Below, in pieces: positions 22,687-34,192 of a DNA stretch of 64,000 bases. The position numbers and the translations under genes were made by a program. The notes below the pieces were generated by a model, which was not told the DNA's origin, did not search any database, and saw only the letters and a program-made list of their open reading frames with translations. The stretch is from assembly GCF_000203815.1 (NCBI RefSeq), contig NW_004457729.1:2976674-3040673 (forward strand), in the 5' to 3' direction. This DNA comes from Cavenderia fasciculata. Its lineage: Eukaryota; Evosea; Eumycetozoa; Acytosteliales; Cavenderiaceae. Numbering within the stretch: position 1 is the first letter of the stretch; each line of letters begins with the position of its first letter.

Positions 22687-24081
22687 TTAAAAAAGGGACC
22701 ATAGTATAGATGGGAGACTGATCATTACCAAAAGCAATATTAATGGGGGTTGTGAAATAAAAGATGCCTCTGAAATGTTAGAGTCAGATCCAGATGATGA
22801 GGAAGAAGGTTGAATAGGGATATTTGGTTGACTTGTTGAATTATTATATAAACTTTTAGGAGGTATAAATGCAATGTTGAATTGAGAACATATTGGATTA
22901 TTGTTGGTAGAATCTATACAAGGTTGTGAATTTAATAATACAACATTTTGCAAGTTGTGGTCGCATAACCTCATCTTTGCACAAAAGTATTTTCCACATT
23001 GTTTGTTGGCGCATGTCTCTCTTCCCCAAGGACTATCGGCATCTTGACATTTACTATAGGACATGCATTGATAATAGGTATTGAGTGCATCGACACACTC
23101 TACAGATGTATCTACAATTGCCTTACATGTACCTGCACCATTATTAGTTGAACTGTTAGGTCCACATAGACAAATCTCTGATCCTGCTATACAATCCCGA
23201 TCATCACTACAAACTTTTGAACTATTATCTTGATTTTTGTAAGGTAAACATTTACCAGATATACACTAAATTTAATAATATTAAATAATATTAGTATCTA
23301 AATTAATTAGTTTAATTGGGTGCCAATGATTCATTACATACAGCTAAATTAATTCCACATTGATCAAAGTTATTACATTGCATATTTGACTTTAAAGAGA
23401 ATTTTAATTGACATGTATAATCGGATTGATTGTTGTTGTTGTTATTATTTGTATTATTAGTCTTGGCAATACATGAAAGATGGGGTAGACATTGTCCAAT
23501 TAATGAACTGTTGGAAGATGGGATATTGGTTTTTGCAAAGTCGTCATAGTTGTTGTTGTAACTAGGGTCGCAAGACTCACCCTCTCTTCCTTGTTGTCTA
23601 CAATTACTTAGACGTGCATCACAATAATATTGTACTGGGCATTCTGAATTTACCGTGCATGCGTCGTCCAAAGATCTAGTGCAAACAGTTGAATTGTAGT
23701 ATTTTGACATTTCACCACCACACTGAATGGAATTGCTAAACGACTCACCATAAGTCTTTATTCCAGGTGTCCAACAATTCTTTTGGATACAATAAATTGT
23801 ACTACCACAAGGAGTACTTCCACAAGGATCACCCTCTAATTTATTTGGAACACATGAAGTTGTATTACAATATTCTGATATCATACACATTACTCCTCTA
23901 AATAAGAAAGATTTACTTTTAATATTTTTAGTTGCCAAATTTAAATAAACACATACTTTTGTGGATTACAAGAAGAGTAGGATCCAGCTGGAGAACATAT
24001 ATTTCTCGGTCGACAAGTTGACACTATTGGACTGACATATAATCCTACCAATATAATAAATACAATTAATATTCTATTCAT
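22687..24081 (-). CDS. Cys-rich secreted/GPI-type surface protein B (tandem pair)
   Basis: Exons 24081-23957, 23897-23342, 23265-22687; 419 residues. Signal peptide MNRILIVFIILVGLYVSPIVS precedes CRPRNICSPAGSYSSCNPQK. Shared landmarks with protein A are CPVQYYCDARLSNCR, GREGESCDP, IGQCLPHLSC, CNNFDQCGINLAVC, YYQCMSYSKCQDADSPW, QCGKYFCAKMRLCDH and ICSQFNIAFIPPKSLYNNST. The C-terminus is hydrophobic (LILLLVMISLPSILW), again GPI-like. It is shorter than A because a Cys-rich block in the first half is missing. No enzyme motif is visible. A six-fold GGGA run lies 127 bases upstream of its start. Confidence 0.8.
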
Positions 24082-24994
24082 TATGACTTTTAAATATTAT
24101 TGATTGATAGATAGATCACAAGATGTAGATATAGTTTTGGTTTGATAATATTTTTCATTTTGCCTTACTTTCTTTACCGTCAAGTAATAACCTAACCAAA
24201 CAAAATAGGGAGGGAGGGAGGGAGGGAGGGAGATATTGTTTATTATAAATGATTGATATCAACCAACCAAACACCTCAACCAACCTCTCATCTAACCCAA
24301 AGTTGAGTTACCCAATCAAAGGGAACTTTTGGCAAATGAGAATTTTTACATCATGATTACTAGCATTAGAATATTATATTATTCATGTGTATTTATGTGT
24401 TGGTTTGTCGACTAGTGGTAATATATATCGATCGGATAAAGATAAATCGCATTCGATTAATGTTTTCGACTCGCCATTGAGGATGATAATAGCGTAGTGA
24501 TAATAATGATGAAGGAGCATAGAATGGTAACGACATTGTGTATTATGTTACTCAGTGAGCGGTAGCAGGGGTGAGGGGGGTGTAAAAAACAATAAATAAA
24601 AAATAAAAATTAAATTTGGGGGTGAGCAAAGAAGCAGTTTTAAAGATAGTGTGTTTGATTCTCTCTCTGCTGTCACTCTGCTATTTTACCTCCACACTCC
24701 ATTCGAGATCACTTTCACAAACGAATTGCAAATTAGCCAAAGAGAGAGATAGATAAAAAAAAGACTGTAGTTATAAACTATCTATCTAATACTACACACT
24801 TTTTAAAAACATAACATAACGCGGGACAAAGAAAGCATAGTTAATTAACTTACTTTACAAACACGTACTCAGATAGTGTAGCAGTAATATTAAAAAGACA
24901 ACAACAACAACAACAACAACAAGAATATATTAAGAAAGAGAAAGAGAAAGAGAAGATAACTAGTTGTTATTTTAAAAGAGTAGAAGAAGAAGAA
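24082..24994. other. Divergent intergenic region, Cys-rich B / RING gene
   Basis: 913 bases with both promoters. It contains (GGGA)6 at 24208-24231, a CAA run at 24899-24921 and GA-rich tracts just before the RING start, probably leader sequence. No gene seen. Confidence 0.4.
24208..24231 (+). repeat. (GGGA)6, G-quadruplex-type motif
   Basis: Six GGG runs spaced by single A residues in an otherwise AT-rich promoter region. This fits the standard intramolecular G-quadruplex pattern on the + strand. Confidence 0.8.
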
Positions 24995-26080
24995 ATGAGT
25001 CTCCTTAGAAATGATCCAAAGTATCAAAGAAAGATGGACGAGAAACAAAGAGTGGTGAGCGAAAGAGACGCTTTTAGTAGTGGGTCGACGATGATCAACA
25101 ACACCAACACCATCAATGGCGCCAACAACAACAACACGAGTAGCAGCAACAAGTCGATTTCTTCGCTGTCACCTTCGTCACCGTCGTTTATTAGATCGAT
25201 ATTTAGTATTGGACACGGTAGTAGTGGTAGCAGTAATGCATCATCATCAACGACAACGAGTGGGTCGTCACATGTAAGAGGTGTGTCACCATCGACCTCT
25301 CCCTTTTCATCACCTCTATTTAGTTCACCGGCCTTTAGCTTTTCTGCCTCTCCTATTCCACCTCCACCTGTATCCATTTCAAACGACCATACTACCACTA
25401 CCACCTCTACTACTACCACCTCTACTTCGACCACTTCAACTACATCATCATCCAATAATACCATTACTGCCATTAATCCAAACCCATTTAAAGCACAACC
25501 ATCTCAACAATCATCAATTAGTCAATTAAGAAAATACGATGAAGAAAACGAAGAATTAAGTATGTCAATAGTCACCGACAAGTGTCAAATAATTATTAAC
25601 AAATATCCTTTCTTTTTTTGTGTTTATAGTTAATCAATTGATAATGGCAGAAATTAGAGAACAAGAAGATAGAGATATGGCAAGAAAACTTCAAGAAGAG
25701 ATTCAATTTGCTGAAAGCGATGATGAAGAAGAAATCGATATGTCATATGAAACACTATCGAGATTAGAAGATGTAAAGGTTGGTGCAACCGATCAACAAA
25801 AGAAATCAATTAAACATATTCAATATAAAAAGAATCATTTATCAAATGATGATCATGATCAAAGGTATGTTAAAGACAAAAAATATATCTTTTGGGGAAT
25901 AATGTATATTAATATCCTTTTTTTTCTATTCTTTTTAGATGTTTGATTTGTTTGGAAGATTTTAATGAATCTGAATCATTAAAAGAATTACCAAAATGTC
26001 ATCATATTTATCATCCACAATGTATTGATATTTGGTTAAGAAACAAAAACAAATGTCCACTATGTAAAGTTGAATTATAA
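24995..26080 (+). CDS. RING-H2 zinc-finger protein, probable E3 ubiquitin ligase
   Basis: Exons 24995-25559, 25630-25864, 25939-26080; phases 1 and 2 agree; 313 residues. The N-terminal ~185 residues are Ser/Thr/Asn/Pro-rich and probably disordered. A charged helix follows (MAEIREQEDRDMARKLQEEIQ region). The last exon holds the whole RING-H2 finger: CLICLEDF, then ELPKCHHIYHPQCIDIW and KCPLCK, that is C-x2-C, C-x-H-x2-H-x2-C, C-x2-C. RING-H2 proteins recruit ubiquitin-conjugating enzymes. No membrane span or known substrate domain is visible, so its target is unknown. Confidence 0.88.
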
Positions 26081-26108
26081 TAATTAATAATAATCAAAAG
26101 TTCATTAT

Positions 26109-26176
<68 letters not shown>

Positions 26177-26520
26177 GTAGTAGTAATATAGTTGTGAGTC
26201 AACTATATATATCTATATCCTCCAATTTCATCATCTTTTTGTTTAAAATCTAAAAATGTACATAAAACAACAACAACAACAACAACAACTAAACCTCCTC
26301 AAGAAACTACACCAACAATCTCAAAATAACAACAACAAAATATTATAATATAATAATTATAAATGTATCCAGTTTTTTAAAACAACAACAACAACAACAC
26401 CAACAACTTACAACCTTATTACGTAAATAAATAAATGTATTTCGATCCTCCATCTTATCCAAGATATTGTTTTTTTTTTTTTATACATAAATAATAGAGA
26501 TATTAATATCTCTGGTTTTA
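26081..26520. other. Convergent intergenic region with (TAA)n and CAA runs
   Basis: 440 bases between two 3' ends. (TAA)n runs from 26115 to about 26176; CAA-rich patches lie at 26268-26290 and 26383-26400. No gene seen. Confidence 0.6.
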
Positions 26521-28257
26521 TTATTGTTGATTATTATAAAATTGAAGATTTGTAGATACACCATAATGATCACTTAATTGAGTGAATGGGAAACCTTCAA
26601 TAAAAAATGGTTCCACTTTGGTTGTACCTTTAACTCTACATTCGTCGGTTGTCGTGGTGTCATTGACACGGTCCATTAAAAATATATAATCTAGTCTTTT
26701 GAGACATCCATAATCGTTTGGATGAGTGAGACATGTTTCTCTAGGGATACTATTCTGAGCCAATCCAATGGTATCTCCAACCGTCGCTGGATGACATCCT
26801 ACATCTTCTTTTAAAAGATCGGCTATTTTATATACTTTCTTGCCACCTTGTGGTGGTGTTGCCTGTTGTTGTTGTTGTTGTTGTGGTTCATCGTCACCTG
26901 TTGGTGGTACCCTCGATAGATAGGCAATCATTTCTTGATATTCTTTGCTGTCCTTTGTAGGGTCGGTTTTGGATCCTTTTCCGTCGACGTTTAGGTCACC
27001 GGCCAGGATAACGGGGTACGAGTCAGACTTGGTCATCTCGATGATAAAGTCTCGGAGTTGGTTGAGTTGGATGGTTCGTACAGAGTCGTTCATCTGGTTG
27101 TCTCGACCACCACCCTTTTGCAGTTGTTCTTGGCTCGGGTTGTACGATGCTTGAAGATGTGTCGAGAAAAGGTGGATGTATTCAGATCCAGGTGTACCAT
27201 CGTCACGTGTGATTTGGATTTTGGTGTAGAGTGCACCCTTGGATGCAAGCATGTCGCTGTCTACACCCTGCTTGAATTGAAGATACTCGGTCTTGACAAT
27301 CGGGTGTTTGGAGAGGACGACAATACCGCCGTCTACGAGAAAGGTGGTGCGCAGCAATCTAGGTAGCGGCGACGTTGCACTATACAAAAAGTTCTGTTTC
27401 TTTGCCTTTTCAATAAAGCGTTTTTGTCTAAAGCTAAATGCTGAAAAGAGCTCTTGGAGGCATATTATGTCAAATTGACCAAGTATTGATCCATCCAACT
27501 TGCTGAAACTCTTTCCACTATGTGATTCTAATTCTTGTTCAAATGACGAAGATGATCCATTTGCATGAGTGTGGTGGTGATGATGATGGTTGGGACGTGG
27601 AGATCTCCATGGTGAAAGGTATGGGATGGACGGGAATCTGTCCTTGTCCACCACATACAATGAAAAAGGTACGACGCTACTCGTAGTGCCCTTGGGTGAA
27701 CTCGTCAACTTGTCCAATTTGTGTGCATTCAAGTCTGACGATATCATGCATTCCAAACGTTCGTCTTTGTAGTCGTTATGGTTGTTCTTGATGCCAGGTG
27801 GACGTACAAACACGTTATAGGTAAGTAATCTAACAGTTGTTGGACTACTATCACTCACCGACGATGATGATGATGAAATAGGTGATTCTGAAGATATACT
27901 AATATTTGATTCATTCATTCTACCTTTATAACTTGATGATGGAGTAGTAGTATGACTCAAATTTGAATGAATATAACAAGGTGGTTGATGATGTTGTAAA
28001 GTTAAAACTCTAGAGTTATTATCTCTTTTAGTAATCGTATTACTATTACTGTTGTTATTGCTAGCACTATAGTTTAAAGGATGACTACAAGTCTTGTCAG
28101 CGACAATGCTTGTGCAACTACCGTTTTGAAAAAAATAAAATACCAACAAATAAAATAAAATGATGGTGGAATAATTAAAGCGGGGTATAGGTATAATCGT
28201 GCGACAATTGTGCTTATAAAAGAAGGAGGAAGAAGAATTAAGTTTATTTATTATCAT
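26521..28257 (-). CDS. Neutral sphingomyelinase-like phosphodiesterase (endonuclease/exonuclease/phosphatase fold)
   Basis: Single exon of 578 residues. A hydrophobic segment near residues 29-46 (TIILFYLLVFYFF) could be a signal anchor. The fold begins with RLLTYNVFVRPPGI near residue 145. Metal and catalytic motifs are DIICLQELF, VILAGDLNVDG and, near the end, LSDHYGVSTNL; RLDYIFL precedes the last. These match the Mg-dependent sphingomyelinase C branch of the DNase I superfamily, which cleaves sphingomyelin or related phosphodiesters to ceramide and a phospho-headgroup. A Gln run and a Ser/Thr-rich N-terminus are dictyostelid inserts. Substrate is inferred from family; a phosphoinositide or other lipid phosphodiesterase is less likely. 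Confidence 0.82.
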   Translation of the reverse strand: MIINKLNSSSSFFYKHNCRTIIPIPRFNYSTIILFYLLVFYFFQNGSCTSIVADKTCSHPLNYSASNNNSNSNTITKRDNNSRVLTLQHHQPPCYIHSNLSHTTTPSSSYKGRMNESNISISSESPISSSSSSVSDSSPTTVRLLTYNVFVRPPGIKNNHNDYKDERLECMISSDLNAHKLDKLTSSPKGTTSSVVPFSLYVVDKDRFPSIPYLSPWRSPRPNHHHHHHTHANGSSSSFEQELESHSGKSFSKLDGSILGQFDIICLQELFSAFSFRQKRFIEKAKKQNFLYSATSPLPRLLRTTFLVDGGIVVLSKHPIVKTEYLQFKQGVDSDMLASKGALYTKIQITRDDGTPGSEYIHLFSTHLQASYNPSQEQLQKGGGRDNQMNDSVRTIQLNQLRDFIIEMTKSDSYPVILAGDLNVDGKGSKTDPTKDSKEYQEMIAYLSRVPPTGDDEPQQQQQQQATPPQGGKKVYKIADLLKEDVGCHPATVGDTIGLAQNSIPRETCLTHPNDYGCLKRLDYIFLMDRVNDTTTTDECRVKGTTKVEPFFIEGFPFTQLSDHYGVSTNLQFYNNQQ

Positions 28258-28612
28258 TTAATTTTAAAAAAACACAACAAATAATTTAAATTGTTTTTAA
28301 AAAAAAGTAAAGAAAAGATTTTGTGTAGTGGATGAATAATTATTATTAGGAGGTGCTGTCAGCACCAATGTCGTCAAAATATTGAGATAATTCCTAAAAT
28401 GGAAAGTTTTTAAAAAATCTGTTGTTCCATTGGAAATTCTTCAAACACAAGTTATCTATTCCACTCCACTCCTTTACTAACCCTTTGAAAGAGAATTATG
28501 TTGTCCATGGAATCCAGATTTCTACCCAAAAAAATAAACTATTGATGGAGAAATTTAAATGAATATTGTTGTTGTATTTGTAAAAAAAAATAATTATAAA
28601 AGTTGTTTATGT
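28258..28612. other. Intergenic region with a possible micro-gene
   Basis: 355 bases, AT-rich on both sides. The middle holds a candidate two-exon micro-ORF on the minus strand, listed separately, and a palindrome GGTGCTGTCAGCACC (28352-28366). Confidence 0.4.
28346..28508 (-). CDS. Possible two-exon micro-ORF (24 codons), speculative
   Basis: 28393-28346 is a 16-codon open segment (ELSQYFDDIGADSTS, stop) sitting right after a fine acceptor (TTTCCATTTTAG), as final exons do. The only upstream piece that joins in phase is 28508-28482 (MDNIILFQR) with a GTTAGT donor. Together they make a 24-residue acidic peptide. Alternatively the last exon belongs to a transcript whose other exons I could not find. 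No family recognised. Confidence 0.22.
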
Positions 28613-31061
28613 TTATTCGTCGTCTTCCTCTTGTTCCTCTTCTTCTTCTTCAAAATCTTCCTCTTCAAAATCTTCATCATCTTCATCTTCATCATCATCG
28701 TCGTCTTCATCATCTTCATCACTATCTTGAACAAATTCATCACCAAAATCTTCATTTTCAATTTCATCGTTATCATCTCCAGCAATTTTCTTCCAATCAA
28801 ACATATTTGCAATATTATCGTCAAGAGGTTCATTTTTAACTTTAACTGTTGTTGAGGTTGTAGAGGTTGTTGAAGTAGTTGTTTCTTCATCATCACTATC
28901 ATCTTCATCTTTAATTTCTTCTTCTTCAGTTTTTAATAATGGTACTTGTTCTGAATCACCAAAATAAGATTCAGCCAACACTCTGAGTTGAGGATCAACT
29001 TGTTGAGAACACTCTTCCAAAATTCTAACCAAACCCTTTGCAAATGTTTGGTTTTGTGGAATGTCACAATAGAGTGTCAAGGCGTGACCCTTGTTACCCT
29101 GTCTACCAGTTCTACCGACTCTGTGAATATATTGTTCTAGTGAAGTTGGGAAATCATAGTTGATAACGAATCTAAGATTATTGATATGAATACCTCTACC
29201 CAAAATATCAGTGGCAACCAACACTGTCATTTTACCGGCCTTGAAATCATTGATTACTTGATCTCTTTCATGTTGTTTCAAATCACCATGAATAGCACCA
29301 CACTTGTATTTTCTTGATTGTTTAGTCAACATCTTTTCAATTGCCAATGACAATGGTTTAACACTTCTTACATGATTTACAAATATCTAAAATTAAATCA
29401 ACAAAAAATTAAAAGAAGATTAATAAATACTCTATTCTATCTTTATCTTTTTTTCTTTTTCTTTTTTCTTTTTCTTTTTGTCATACTAAAATTAAACTTC
29501 TATTTCTCATTGTAGTTTCTTTTGTGAAAATAGAATCAAGGAATTTAAATAGATAATCTTGTCTTTGATCTTCTTTGATGACTTTGACAACTTGTTTAAC
29601 GTTTTTGGTGATGACTGCTGTGTTTTCTTCGTTGGCTGAACTTGATTTGACTCTGATTTTGAGTGGATTCTTGAGCCATTTGGTGGAGGCTTCTTGCATG
29701 GTCTTGGCAAAGGTAGCACTAAACATGAGTGTTTGACGATCGGGACGGATCTGTTCAGAGATCTTTTGGAGTTGGTCACCGAAACCGAGTTGGAGCATTC
29801 TGTCGGCTTCATCGAAAATGAGTAGACTGACACGACTGAGTAGACCGACTACCTCTTCCGATCGCTGGATGAGATCGACCAGACGACCGGGTGTGGCAAT
29901 CACGATTTCATTGTGCTCTTGTGAGAGAATCTCCTTTTGTTCGTATGACTTGACACCACCGTAAATGGCAAGACTGTGAATACCCAATTTAGATCGGAGA
30001 GGTTTGCAGACGGCATCTACTTGTTGAGCCAACTCACGAGTTGGAACGATGATAAGAACGATCGGTCCACGAATAGGTGGCATTCCCTTGACTTGTAGAC
30101 CACTTCTTTGCTTCATTTGTGCGAGTACGTGTGGGATGGCTGGCAACAGATAACCAAGTGTCTTTCCACTACCAGTCTGGGCAATAGTCAACACATCATT
30201 GCCAGTCATGACAGCACTCCATGCCTGTGATTGGACGGGTGTTGGTTCCTTGATGGCCGAGTACTTGTTGCGCAAAAAGTCGATAAACTTCATCATCGAC
30301 TTTGGAATATCGACATCGTCCAACGACACGATCGGTCTTGGTAGCGGCGATCGTAGTCCCTTTTGTGATTTTACCGGTTGTTGTTCTGCTTGACCTTCAA
30401 TAGACACCAATGAACCTGTCAACTCGGATGTAATAGTTCTTTCAATCTTTACTTTGAGACGTTTACGTACGGCCAATTGCTCGGCGAGTGGCATCTTGAC
30501 AGTCTCTTTCCAAAACTTTCTTTGTACTGATGGTAGTTTGGCAAAATGAATGTTCTTGGCCAACTCCATACGATCTCTGATTCTCTTTTTAAGCTTCTCT
30601 TTTTTACTCAACTTGGGTGTCATTCCCTTCAAGTTGATTTCGTCGTCCATCTCTTTCTCCATGTCTTGTTCGAGCTTTGATTTCTTGACCTTGTGCTTGT
30701 TGAGGTGTAGTTGATCGGGACCGAGAATCTCGGTACTTGCAATATCATCGGTGGCATAGGCAAACACTGTATTAGAGGCATCGTCAAGAATGTCAAAGTT
30801 ATCAAACCCGTCACCACCCTCGTACACGTGATTACGAAGACGTTTGAGCGAGTTCTCCTCCGACCGCTTATACTCTTTTATACTAATATCATCTACATCT
30901 TCCAACTCTCCATCCTTTCCTCTTACAGACATAGGAGCTCTCTGTTTCTTTTTCTGATAGATGGTTGGAGGTCTATTCTTTTTTGCTTCTCCACTCTGTC
31001 TTTGTTTGATTGGGTTGGCTACCGTTGTTGGTGCCATCTTTTTTTTATTAAACTTTTTCAT
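28613..31061 (-). CDS. DEAD-box RNA helicase with long charged ends
   Basis: Exons 31061-29487 and 29386-28613 give 782 residues. Motifs in order: PTPVQSQAW (Q motif), AQTGSGKT, PTRELAQQ, TPGRL, DEAD, SAT, then in the second lobe IFVNHVRS, ATDILGRGIHI and HRVGRTGRQG. The N-terminal 200 residues are basic and the last ~75 are almost all Asp/Glu, a layout common in ribosome-assembly helicases of the nucleolus. Motif V departs from the usual ATDxxxRGxD form (GRGIHI), so I could not place it in a named DDX subfamily. It would remodel RNA with ATP; process unknown. Confidence 0.9.
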
Positions 31062-31418
31062 CTCTCTCTCTCTATGTATAGTACTAAAGTAGATTATATA
31101 TATATCTAACTACTTTGTATTTATATGTATAAATGTATATGTATATAGAAAATAAATAAATAAATTCAAAAATAAATAAAATTGTGAAAATGAACGAAAG
31201 ACGAAAATAATAGCAGAAGAGAGGTCGGCACATCTTGCAAAAATTGATTAAATAATACAAATAATAATAATATAATACATTTATAAATAATCATATTTAA
31301 TATATGTTTGTTTGTTTGTTAGTTAGTTAGTTAAACAAATGAATGGAATACTGCAGTTGCTGTTTATTTATTGATTTGTTTGATAATTTACATTTTTTAA
31401 AATTATATAAGCGCAACT
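31062..31418. other. AT-rich intergenic region
   Basis: 357 bases between the helicase start and the FAHD1 stop, both genes on the minus strand. Apart from AT-rich and TTTG/TTAG short repeats near 31300-31335, nothing is seen. Confidence 0.5.
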
Positions 31419-32169
31419 TTACTTTCTTTGGACAACATCAAATTGCATTTCAGCAACACCGGTAATACCACATTTAATCTTTTGTCCAACCTTGATTGGA
31501 CCTACACCTGATGGTGTACCTGTTAAAATTAAATCACCTTCTTCTAATGTCATTACTCTACTAATCGATTGAATTAATTCTGGAATACTGAGATAGATAG
31601 ATAGATAGGGTAGAGTAGTTTAGTTTGGTGATGGTTAGTTATATTTATGATTGTGATTATAATATTTTCTTTTCTTTTCTTTACCCAAAGATCATTTTAT
31701 CAGTATAATCTTTTTGTTTGACTACATCATCAACTGATAACCATAATTCGACTTTGGAAGGATTGGCAATCTTTTCTTTTGGGATAAAGTCAGATACTGG
31801 ACAAAAGGTATCGAATCCTTTTGCAATGGTCCAACATTGACCTTGTTGCTTTGCCTTTGATTGAAGGTCACGTGCAGTCAAGTCAATAGCCAAAGCATAA
31901 CCTCCTACAAAGTCCATTGCATTGGATGCATCGATATCCTTGCCCTTCTTTCCAATGACAACACCCAATTCAATCTCGTGATGAACGTCGTTTGTTTGCT
32001 TTGGTATTTCAATAGGACTGCCTTGCAAGCAATAAGATGACTTTGGCTTTAAGAAAAAGAATGGTTCACTTGGTACTTCATTACCCAACTCTTTTGCATG
32101 TGCTACATAGTTTCTTGCTACTGCTACAATCTTTGTACCTTTTTCCCAAAACTTGATCAAATTACTCAT
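31419..32169 (-). CDS. fahd1: FAHD1-type acylpyruvase / oxaloacetate decarboxylase
   Basis: Exons 32169-31685 and 31587-31419, joined in phase 2, give 217 residues, the normal FAHD1 length. Key sequences: [30 protein letters not shown], metal ligands in [36 protein letters not shown], and the end [15 protein letters not shown]. The enzyme hydrolyses acylpyruvates and decarboxylates oxaloacetate, in mitochondria in animals. No clear presequence is visible here, so the location is open. Confident family call. Confidence 0.93.
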
Positions 32170-32514
32170 TCTCTCTTTAGTATATATAATATAAATATCT
32201 CTATCTATCTAATCTATCTGATCAATATTAAACAAAGTGAATTGAACAACGCATTGCGCATCCCGAATGCGAAAAATTTAATATTGATATTAATTTAAAT
32301 CAATCGAACTTTCATAATGTTGGGAATGAAACTAATACCGAAATCAATCAATCTTTAGATTTATGTTATAATTATACAAAATTTGAAAAAGTTTATTATT
32401 ATTAATTTAATAAATAAATGTTATTACTATATTATTATTATTATTAACTTGAATTGAATTGCCTATATTATTATTATATTATATGTTTGAGTTGGTTTGT
32501 TGGTTTGTTTGTGT
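32170..32514. other. AT-rich intergenic region
   Basis: 345 bases between FAHD1 and pirin, both on the minus strand. A less AT-rich patch lies at 32243-32275 (GCATTGCGCATCCCGAATGC); otherwise nothing is seen. Confidence 0.5.
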
Positions 32515-33442
32515 TTAGAATCTACCATTTCTATAATCATCAAATGCTTGTTTAATTTCAGCTTCTGTATTCATTACAAATGGTCCATATCTAGCAATTG
32601 GTTCATTGATTGGAGCACCAGCTACTAAAATAAATCTACATCCATCGTCACCACCAGTTGCTTCAATGTGAGTGGCACCGGTACCAGTTAATACACCGAT
32701 ATGAGACTCTTCCACTTTTTTCTGACTTCCCTTTGGTCCAAAGAATCCACTGCCTTGGAAGACATAGGCAAATGCACTGTGTCCAGTTGGAATCTCTTCA
32801 GAGAATTTAGAGCCTGGTGACAACTCGACATCAAGGTAGAGTGGATTGGTAATGACACCAGATACAGGACCGACTGTACCACGATAGGTACCAGCTAGAA
32901 CCTTTACCTTGACACCATCACTTTCAACGACCGGTACATCTTTTGGTGGAATGTCTTGGTATCTAGGTTCCATCATTTTATGTGTTTTTGGAAGATTACA
33001 CCAAAGTTGGAATCCATGCATCAAACCTTGTTCCTGTTTAGGTAGTTCAGAATGAATGATACCCTTGCCAGCAGTCATCCATTGAATCGACCCTGGTCTT
33101 AATAATCCTTTATTTCCTTTATGATCTTTATGTTCCATTGATCCTGCCAACATATATGTTACAGTCTAAATAAATACATAAATAAATAGAATAGAATATT
33201 AGTATTTAGTAAATCTATTTCTATTTCTCTTTATCTTTATCTCTACATACCTCAAAACCACGATGTGGATGTGAAGGGAAACCAGCAATATAGTCATCCT
33301 TTTTATCACTCTTGAATTCATCAAGTAAGAGGAATGGATCCAAGTCTGAGATTGGACCGCCAATGACTCTCTTTAACTTTACACCTGCACCATCGCTAGT
33401 TGGGATTCCTTTTGCTATTTTTGATACTACTCTAGATGCCAT
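32515..33442 (-). CDS. Pirin
   Basis: Exons 33442-33251 and 33165-32515, phase 0, giving 280 residues. It shows the pirin signature PFLLLDEFKS, then FPSHPHRGFETVTYML, with metal ligands H58 and H60, and RPGSIQWMTAGKGIIHSELP with further ligands. The second cupin half ends with NEPIARYGPFVMNT. Pirins are iron-binding double-cupin proteins; they act as nuclear cofactors in animals and as quercetinase-like enzymes in bacteria. Which of these applies here is unknown. The start codon choice is forced by an upstream stop-rich AT region. Confidence 0.94.
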
Positions 33443-33726
33443 TGATGTATGTTTGTTTGTTGTTTATGTGTTTGTTGTATATATATATGTATTTAATTAA
33501 ATAATTTAATGATGAATAATAGACACTGAAACTAAAGAGTTATATAGCAAAGGGTTAATATTCTTGAAGACAAATTTAATTCAAAAAAATCGAAATTTCG
33601 TAGGTTCATGAATCTTATTCCGGAAGTTTGCGAGGACGTCTAGATCATATTCTCATTCCTCTTCTGAGGTTTATTTAAAAATTCATAGTTAATATATTTA
33701 AGTTATTTATTTATTTATTTATTTAT

Positions 33727-34192
33727 TTACTTTGCAATAATGACATCGCAGCTAACTTTATCACGAACATGTTGACTAACAGATCCGATAAGAGCTCTTT
33801 TGATAATACCCATTCCACGAGTACCCAAGATTAATACATCGGTTTGATTATTCTCTACAGCATCCAATATACCCTTTTTAGGATCTACATTCATTAAGAT
33901 TGTATCATTTGGCATCTAATTATAAAAGAGAGGAAGGGATATTAATATCCGATATTTAGTATTGTAAGGTTGGTTGTGTTAGGGTTAGGGTTTGTTTGTT
34001 ACATACACCACTTTCTGAACACATTTTACTATAGTTTGTTAAAAGTGATTCAGCCTTTTCTACATCAGTTGTTTTGTTGGTTGGACAACATGTTACTATA
34101 CTAACATTGTCACCACTTTTATAAAGGTCTTTGGCAATTTGGAATGCCTTGTGTGACTCTTCAGTTCCGTCAATAGCTACTAAATACTTCAT
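33727..34192 (-). CDS. Universal stress protein (UspA family, ATP-binding type)
   Basis: Exons 34192-34007 and 33915-33727 join in phase 0 to give 124 residues, slightly shorter than the usual ~140. It starts MKYLVAIDGTEESHKAFQIA, and the second exon has DVLILGTRGMG followed by IKRALIGSVSQHV, which fits the ATP-binding pattern G-x2-G-x9-G-S. USPs are small Rossmann-like proteins induced by stress. The intron contains two telomere-like TTAGGG units, which I regard as chance. Confidence 0.9.

Noticed and set aside
33980-33995. Telomere-like TTAGGG repeats
   Set aside because: Only two units, inside an intron of the universal stress protein gene; likely chance.
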